The translations under genes were made by a program, and so were the position numbers. The notes under the pieces were generated by a model. The model was not told where the DNA came from. It made no database searches and was given only the letters and a program-made list of their open reading frames with translations. Positions 15,342 through 19,696 of a stretch of 19,696 nt of DNA are shown piece by piece (the first letter of the stretch is position 1; each line of letters begins with the position of its first letter). The DNA lies in the NCBI GenBank assembly GCA_913048545.1, contig CAJWWH010000019.1:1-19696 (forward strand), read 5' to 3'. This stretch comes from an uncultured Opitutia bacterium. Lineage in GTDB: Bacteria; Verrucomicrobiota; Verrucomicrobiae; Opitutales; MB11C04.

Positions 15342-15944
15342 TTGAAAAATCCGATAAGACAAATTTACGATTGGACTCTCTCACTGGCAAAAAAGAAAAC
15401 ATCAAGTGCCTGGCTTGCGGTGCTTTCATTTGCGGAGGCAAGTTTCTTTCCAATCCCCCCCGATGTTTTACTCATTCCCCTTTGCTTAGGGGCATTGCGA
15501 AAAGCAGTTTATTTTGCCACAATTTGCTCGGTCGCATCGGTGTTGGGAGGACTGGCAGGGTATGCCATTGGCCATTTTGCCTGGGATGGATTACAGGAAT
15601 ATTTCTATCAGTATGTTCCGGGATTCACCAAAGAGAAATTTTCCCGCATTGCAGACTGGTATGAAGAATGGGGTTGGCCCCTTGTTTTCCTGGCCGGTTT
15701 TTCTCCGATTCCTTACAAAATTTTCACGATTGCCAGCGGAGTGTTAGGAATGGCACTTTTACCCTTTACCTTGGCTTCTGCAGTCAGTCGTTCTGGCCGC
15801 TTTTTTTTAGTCGCACTACTCATTTCTAAGTTCGGGGAACCGATGAAAGAATTAATCGATAAGCACTTCAATAAATTAGCACTCGCTTTCGGCCTTCTTT
15901 TAATCGGTGGTTTTTTAGTGCTGAAACTTTTGGTCAAACACTGA
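15342..15944 (+). CDS. YqaA-type membrane protein (VTT/DedA superfamily)
   Basis: An inner-membrane protein of 200 residues with about five hydrophobic segments (~24-50, 58-80, 112-135, 140-165, 178-197). The signature SFAEASFFPIPPDVLLIPL and the later VFLAGFSPIPYKIFTIASG with a conserved Arg (SRSGRFF) are characteristic of the YqaA branch of the VTT/SNARE-associated family. Relatives in the wider family act in membrane homeostasis and lipid scrambling; a specific role for this branch is not established. The start is TTG at 15342 (TTG AAA AAT), matching where homologues begin; no ATG precedes the conserved region. It follows hpt by 15 bases and ends 2 bases from the convergent thymidine kinase stop, so there is no room for a separate terminator. 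Confidence 0.88.
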   Translation: MKNPIRQIYDWTLSLAKKKTSSAWLAVLSFAEASFFPIPPDVLLIPLCLGALRKAVYFATICSVASVLGGLAGYAIGHFAWDGLQEYFYQYVPGFTKEKFSRIADWYEEWGWPLVFLAGFSPIPYKIFTIASGVLGMALLPFTLASAVSRSGRFFLVALLISKFGEPMKELIDKHFNKLALAFGLLLIGGFLVLKLLVKH

Positions 15945-15946
15945 CC

Positions 15947-16537
15947 TCACACCGCTCTTGTTCCGGTTTCTCCCCTGGTGAAACAACTCCGGCATAATGA
16001 AACATAACGTTCATTCCCCCCGATTTCGATCTGAGCCCCTTCCGTTTCCATATCTCCTGCCGCACTCACCCGTGCATTCATGATTGCCTTCTTACCACAG
16101 TGACAAACCGTTTTGATCTCCTTGATCTCATCGGCCCAGGCCATCAGGAATTTGCTTCCCTCAAAAACATCCCCTTTAAAATCGGTCCGTATTCCATAAG
16201 TCAGTACTGGAATCTCGGTAGTATCGACTATTTTGGTTAACTGTCTGACTTGAGCCTCGTTCAAAAATTGAGCCTCATCCACAAGAATACAATCCAGTTT
16301 CCCAGTTTCCTGCTCCTTTTGAACAAAGTCAAAAAGGTTGTCGTCCTCACTAAACGCATGGGCTTTTTTCTTAATCCCAATCCTCGAACTTATTAAACCC
16401 GTGCCCTCTCGGTTATCTAATTTTGCCGTAAAAAGAAGGGCCTTCATACCCCGCTCAAAATAGTTGTGATTGGCCTGAAGCAATGCGGTGGATTTTCCCG
16501 CATTCATAGAAGAGTAATGAAAATATAACTTTGCCAT
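15947..16537 (-). CDS. tdk: thymidine kinase (type II)
   Basis: The enzyme phosphorylates thymidine to dTMP in the salvage pathway. The phosphate-binding loop SSMNAGKST (9-17), the ILVDEAQFL segment with catalytic E88, and the zinc lasso with C145, C147, C182 and C185 (VCHCGKKA...CRSC) identify the bacterial tetrameric class. The length of 196 is typical. ATG start at 16537. It lies 42 bases downstream of the ABC-F gene on the same strand and is likely co-transcribed with it. Confidence 0.97.
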   Translation of the reverse strand: MAKLYFHYSSMNAGKSTALLQANHNYFERGMKALLFTAKLDNREGTGLISSRIGIKKKAHAFSEDDNLFDFVQKEQETGKLDCILVDEAQFLNEAQVRQLTKIVDTTEIPVLTYGIRTDFKGDVFEGSKFLMAWADEIKEIKTVCHCGKKAIMNARVSAAGDMETEGAQIEIGGNERYVSLCRSCFTRGETGTRAV

Positions 16538-16579
16538 CCTGAAATTAAGGCAAACCTTACAACTACTTCGAGTAAAGAA

Positions 16580-18184
16580 TCAAACTTCTTCCGTTTTGAG
16601 CCTTTCCATATACTCGCTCACATTACAGGTAAGCATACGGGTTTTGTTGGGGGACACTTCCAGTACTTTTGTCACAACACTGTCCAAAAATGACCGGTCA
16701 TGACTCACAATCAATGCAGTTCCATCAAATATATTCAATGCCTCCTGAAGCACCTCCTTACTCCGAATGTCTAAGTGGTTAGTTGGCTCATCCATGATCA
16801 GGAAATTACATGGCTTCATTAAAAGCTTGGCTAAGGCCACCCGGTTACGCTCGCCACCGGACAACACAGAGGTTTTTTTAAATACATCATTTCCACTGAA
16901 AAGGAGGGCTCCCAGGGCGGCCCTCGGGTTCGCATCTGGATTGTCATGCAACTCCTCCTCCACCTCGGCTAGCACCTCGTTGTCCGGATTCAGCTCCTCA
17001 GCCTGATGCTGGGCAAAATATCCAATCACCGTATTGACCCCGACATCACGGGTTCCCTCCTGATAAGGTTCAACCCCTGCCAATATACGAGCCAGTGTTG
17101 ACTTACCGGCTCCATTCACTCCGACTACGGCAATACGGTCACCCTTTTCAATCCTCAGGTCCAATCCATTAAATACCTCCAAGTCACCATAAGCTTTTCG
17201 CAAACCTTCAATTTCAACTACCTTATGACTCGCTGGAGGAGAGGGAGGAAATCGGAAGTAAATTTTCTTTTCATCCGCCTCGGGTTTAACAATTTCCATT
17301 TTTTCCAACGCCTTGATACGGCTCTGCACCATGGCAGCTTTTTTAAGATTTGAACGAAATCGGTTTATAAATTCTTTTTCCTTTTCAATTTCCTTCTTTT
17401 GACTGACATGGGCTTTTCTCTGCCTTTCCTTACGGGCAGCACTTTCCTTTAAATAAAAACTGTAATTTCCTTTGTAATTAATCAAATCTCCAAACTTCAG
17501 CTCCATTGTCCGGTCGGTAACAGTTTCTAAAAAAGCACGGTCGTGGGAAATAACCAAAATTGCCCCCTGATAATGCTTCAAGTAATGCTCCAACCAGTTT
17601 TGAGCCACCACATCCAGGTGATTGGTGGGCTCATCCAGAATCAACAGGGATGGTCCCTGCAAGAGTAATTTACCCAAGGCAATCCTCATCTGCCACCCAC
17701 CAGAAAACTCCTCTAATTGGCGATCCATGTCTTCCTTTGAAAAACCCATCCCGGTAAAAACTTTATCCACCCGGGCGTTCATTTTTTCGGGTTCATAAGC
17801 AGCAAGTTGCTCTTCCCATGCACCCATCATATCAATTAAGTCATAAAATTCCTCTGTGTCCGGTTCCATTTCACCTAGTTCAATCTCCGCCTCATCAAGC
17901 TTTTTTTTAACCGCAATTGCATCTGAAAAAGCCTTGCCCGCCTCTTCCCGTAAAGTGCATCCGTCCGCTGAAATTCCGTCCTGAGGCAAATATCCAACCG
18001 TAGCATAGTCCGGTTTTTCCACACTTCCCGAATCGGGAGTCTCTTCGCCCATTAGCAAACGCAAAAGAGTGGTTTTACCGGAACCATTTGGGCCTGTTAT
18101 GGCAGTGAATCCCGATTGGAATGGGATGGATACTTCTCCTCCAAATGACTTGAAGTTGAGAACGTCTATCCTTACTAATCGCAT
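16580..18184 (-). CDS. ABC-F family ATPase with a chimeric N-terminus
   Basis: From Walker A onward this is a standard ABC-F protein, a soluble two-cassette ATPase of the class that acts on ribosomes. Cassette 1 has GPNGSGKTT (31-39), signature FSGGWQ (160-165) and Walker B LILDEPTNHLD (181-191). An ABC-F linker with KKAAMVQSRIKALEKME (281-297) follows. Cassette 2 has GVNGAGKST (355-363), LSGGE (441-445) and IMDEPTNHLD. Cassette 2 is preceded by the normal ABC-F start (LRKAYGDLEVFNGLDLRIEKGDR, ~328-350). Cassette 1 lacks its equivalent: residues 1-30 instead read like an SMC protein. The real ABC-F start, roughly 30-36 codons, is therefore probably missing, and the ATG at 18184 belongs to another gene. 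Subfamily (EttA, Uup, YbiT and so on) cannot be settled. It is co-directional with tdk. Confidence 0.9.
   Translation of the reverse strand: MRLVRIDVLNFKSFGGEVSIPFQSGFTAITGPNGSGKTTLLRLLMGEETPDSGSVEKPDYATVGYLPQDGISADGCTLREEAGKAFSDAIAVKKKLDEAEIELGEMEPDTEEFYDLIDMMGAWEEQLAAYEPEKMNARVDKVFTGMGFSKEDMDRQLEEFSGGWQMRIALGKLLLQGPSLLILDEPTNHLDVVAQNWLEHYLKHYQGAILVISHDRAFLETVTDRTMELKFGDLINYKGNYSFYLKESAARKERQRKAHVSQKKEIEKEKEFINRFRSNLKKAAMVQSRIKALEKMEIVKPEADEKKIYFRFPPSPPASHKVVEIEGLRKAYGDLEVFNGLDLRIEKGDRIAVVGVNGAGKSTLARILAGVEPYQEGTRDVGVNTVIGYFAQHQAEELNPDNEVLAEVEEELHDNPDANPRAALGALLFSGNDVFKKTSVLSGGERNRVALAKLLMKPCNFLIMDEPTNHLDIRSKEVLQEALNIFDGTALIVSHDRSFLDSVVTKVLEVSPNKTRMLTCNVSEYMERLKTEEV
18071..18094. other. probable chimeric junction at Walker A codons
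   Basis: Minus-strand codons for G31 to T38 (GPNGSGKT) are the last point compatible with both an SMC N-terminus (upstream side) and an ABC-F cassette (downstream side). SMC proteins continue SN after GSGK, whereas this one continues TTLLRLLMGEETPDSG, pure ABC-F. A conserved ~20-base stretch of this kind is a classic point for mis-joining two genomes. Confidence 0.75.
18074..18184 (-). CDS. SMC-family N-terminal fragment (rest of gene missing)
   Basis: The first 37 residues carry the hallmark of SMC/condensin ATPases: a short R-I-D-V-L strand, then NFKSFGG, then IPF, then GFTAITGPNGSGK. In SMC proteins 'FKSF...IPF..GFT.I.GPNGSGKSN' stands at the very N-terminus, as here. ABC-F proteins do not have this sequence. 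Two of its three isoleucines use ATA, like the nadB gene beyond it and unlike the bacterial genes to the left. The fragment would be the 5' end of an smc gene divergent from nadB. The 'NFKSFGG' style looks more archaeal than bacterial (impression only). Confidence 0.7.
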
Positions 18185-18356
18185 TTCCCGATCCCCAGAA
18201 AGCGGTTTTTTTCACCACTTCAGACGGGAAGCGGCTCTCGGTGGCATTATCAACATTGAGTATCAACGAGGGCGCAGCATGCCGATTAGTAGGGTTAATT
18301 GTAATCACCGTTTTTTTCTGCCAAGGTTCAATTCAGTGGGTCTTTTGGACCGATCA
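18185..18356. other. divergent intergenic region between the SMC-like start and nadB
   Basis: About 170 bp with no gene I can support. Minus-strand frames here are open but not protein-like. A plus-strand frame in phase with nadB is also open (alternative ATG at 18279 with GAGG 7 bases upstream), but homologues do not extend this far. Promoters for both divergent genes would have to be here; no clear -35/-10 or archaeal TATA/BRE element can be called with confidence. Confidence 0.5.
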
Positions 18357-19696
18357 ATGGAGAGCGTGCGTGGCATTGATTTCGATGTCGTGATTGTCGG
18401 TTCTGGTATCGCTGGATTGTTCACTGCACTGCGGTGCACGCAGAGGGGGCTAAGTGTACTGGTGGTTACAAAGAGCAGGATTGCATCATCTTCGACCAAT
18501 TGGGCTCAAGGGGGTATCGCTGCAGTTCTAGATGTGAATGACGAAAAGGCAATAGAAGCCCATGTCCTAGATACGATATCTTCTGGAAAGGGCCTCTGTG
18601 ACGAAGAAGTGGTTCGCTCAGTCGTGTCTGAAGCCGCCCACAGAATATCCGATCTGGTATCTTTTGGTGTGGGGTTCGATAGTGGGATTGACGGTTATCA
18701 CAAAGCAAGAGAAGGCGGCCACTCCGAGGCTAGAATTCTGCATTCCAAGGATCGAACGGGTGCGGAAATAGAGGGTGCGTTGGAAGCGGCGGCATCCGGA
18801 GAAGGGATGACAGGGCTCGTCATAAAGGAAGATTGGATGGCAATCGACATAATTCAGAAAAAGCATGAAGATCCATTATCCGGGATTTGCGGGATATGGT
18901 GTCTAAAGCCAGATGGGCTAGTGGAAACGATACGTGGATCTGCAGTAATACTTGCCACAGGAGGCTGCGGGATGCTGTATAATTCAACAACAAACCCCAC
19001 AATTGCAACGGGTGATGGCGTTGCAATGGCGTCAAGATGTGGTGCTGATATTCGCGATATGGAATTCGTACAATTCCACCCTACAGCATTAGAGGGTCAA
19101 GAACGACCTTTCCTTATCACTGAAGCGATGAGAGGGCATGGAGCGGTCTTGATGACTGTAGAAGACCACGTCAGATGGCGTAGGGAAGGTGGATTGGCCT
19201 CTGAATATTCATACATGAAGAAATACTCTCCAATGGGTAGTCTGGGGACTAGAGATGTGGTGGCAAGGGCGACTGACGCGGAGTTGAAGATGAGTGGTGA
19301 ATCGCATGTTTTGTTAGTAACCGAACATCTTGTTGAGGATTATTTGCGCGAGTCATTCCCGACAATATGCAAGCGTCTTGATGAACAGGGATTGATTCTT
19401 GGGCCGGATCCAATACCCGTTCGCCCTGCTGCACACTATCTTGTCGGGGGGATATCTGTCGATCGGTTTGGCAGAGGTCTGAAAGATGGAGAGGTCATTC
19501 CAGGCCTATATGCCATTGGAGAAACAGCCTGCACAGGCCTCCATGGTGCCAATCGTCTAGCTTCCAATAGTCTTCTTGAAGCGGTGGTTTTTGCTGAAAG
19601 ATGCTCGGAGCATGTGTCTGAATTCACCTCTGGGGCGAATAAAATCGAAGATATTCCTGATTGGAGAGCTGAGGGGCTGCCTGAGTTGATTGAGCA
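18357..19696 (+). CDS. nadB: L-aspartate oxidase, 3' end outside window
   Basis: A flavoprotein that oxidises L-aspartate to iminoaspartate for de novo NAD synthesis. The frame is open from ATG 18357 to the window edge (446 codons). The FAD-binding strand FDVVIVGSGIAG starts at residue 8; the NadB hallmark SSSTNWAQGGIAAVL follows. Then come VQFHPTAL and PFLITEAMRGHGA, GSLGTRDVVARA, RPAAHYLVGGI, and GLHGANRLASNSLLEAV. NadB rather than succinate dehydrogenase is favoured by AQGGIA, PAAHYLVGGI and the length. Roughly the last 70-90 residues are missing. ATG 18279 (26 codons earlier) is an alternative start with a better ribosome site, but it adds a non-conserved leader. Codon use is unlike the rest of the window: ATA 12, ATC 5, ATT 14. 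Confidence 0.93.
   Translation, partial: MESVRGIDFDVVIVGSGIAGLFTALRCTQRGLSVLVVTKSRIASSSTNWAQGGIAAVLDVNDEKAIEAHVLDTISSGKGLCDEEVVRSVVSEAAHRISDLVSFGVGFDSGIDGYHKAREGGHSEARILHSKDRTGAEIEGALEAAASGEGMTGLVIKEDWMAIDIIQKKHEDPLSGICGIWCLKPDGLVETIRGSAVILATGGCGMLYNSTTNPTIATGDGVAMASRCGADIRDMEFVQFHPTALEGQERPFLITEAMRGHGAVLMTVEDHVRWRREGGLASEYSYMKKYSPMGSLGTRDVVARATDAELKMSGESHVLLVTEHLVEDYLRESFPTICKRLDEQGLILGPDPIPVRPAAHYLVGGISVDRFGRGLKDGEVIPGLYAIGETACTGLHGANRLASNSLLEAVVFAERCSEHVSEFTSGANKIEDIPDWRAEGLPELIE

Noticed and set aside
18305..19627. Several minus-strand ORFs of 61-82 codons at the right end
   Set aside because: All lie opposite the nadB frame, which has strong family motifs throughout. They are shadows.
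1..19696. tRNA, rRNA, riboswitch, attachment site, replication origin, toxin-antitoxin or defence genes
   Set aside because: I looked for each on both strands and saw nothing with the needed conserved bases or protein motifs.

Overview
The first ~18.07 kb is dense bacterial chromosome, and its gene content suggests a marine-type Verrucomicrobiota (Opitutae/Puniceicoccales-like) bacterium. That placement is an inference from gene style: InlB-type repeats beside a PQQ-type propeller, a Trp-rich secreted C-terminal domain, a sigma54 regulator, almost no Shine-Dalgarno sequences and several forced TTG starts. No 16S rRNA is present to test it. I see no tRNA, rRNA, CRISPR array or insertion sequence.

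Layout. (1) 1-954: the 3' end of a PQQ-like propeller protein and a small exported protein of unknown function. (2) 968-2287, minus strand: a cell-wall amidase. (3) 2275-11477, plus strand: a putative regulatory and cell-surface locus. It holds a sigma54-dependent response regulator, an exported coiled-coil protein, an outer-membrane beta-barrel protein, a membrane histidine kinase, and a 1301-residue secreted protein made of a PQQ-type propeller, eleven InlB-like repeats and a Trp-rich C-terminal domain. Between the regulator and the coiled-coil gene lie two copies of an 18-bp imperfect palindrome exactly 31 bp apart, then a near match to a -24/-12 promoter. (4) 11516-13332, minus strand: recR, ybaB/ebfC and an atypical short-chain dehydrogenase/epimerase. 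(5) 13407-15944, plus strand: a tightly packed run of low-molecular-weight phosphatase, fructosamine-3-kinase-like kinase, hypoxanthine phosphoribosyltransferase and a YqaA-type membrane protein. The first two look like a protein-deglycation pair. (6) 15947-18184, minus strand: thymidine kinase and an ABC-F ATPase.

The right end is different. The first ~37 codons of the apparent ABC-F gene do not look like an ABC-F start. They read like the N-terminus of an SMC chromosome-segregation ATPase, and the change of identity falls at the shared Walker A motif (18071-18094). Beyond it, a divergent L-aspartate oxidase gene (nadB, cut by the window end) uses ATA for 12 of 31 isoleucines, against 2 of 30 in the sigma54 regulator gene (hand counts). 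The most economical reading is that about 18.08-19.70 kb comes from another organism, possibly an archaeon, joined through Walker A microhomology. An assembly chimera is more likely than natural recombination.

The best candidate for an undescribed system is the two-component/sigma54-linked surface locus (2275-11477). The best technical catch is the chimeric junction.
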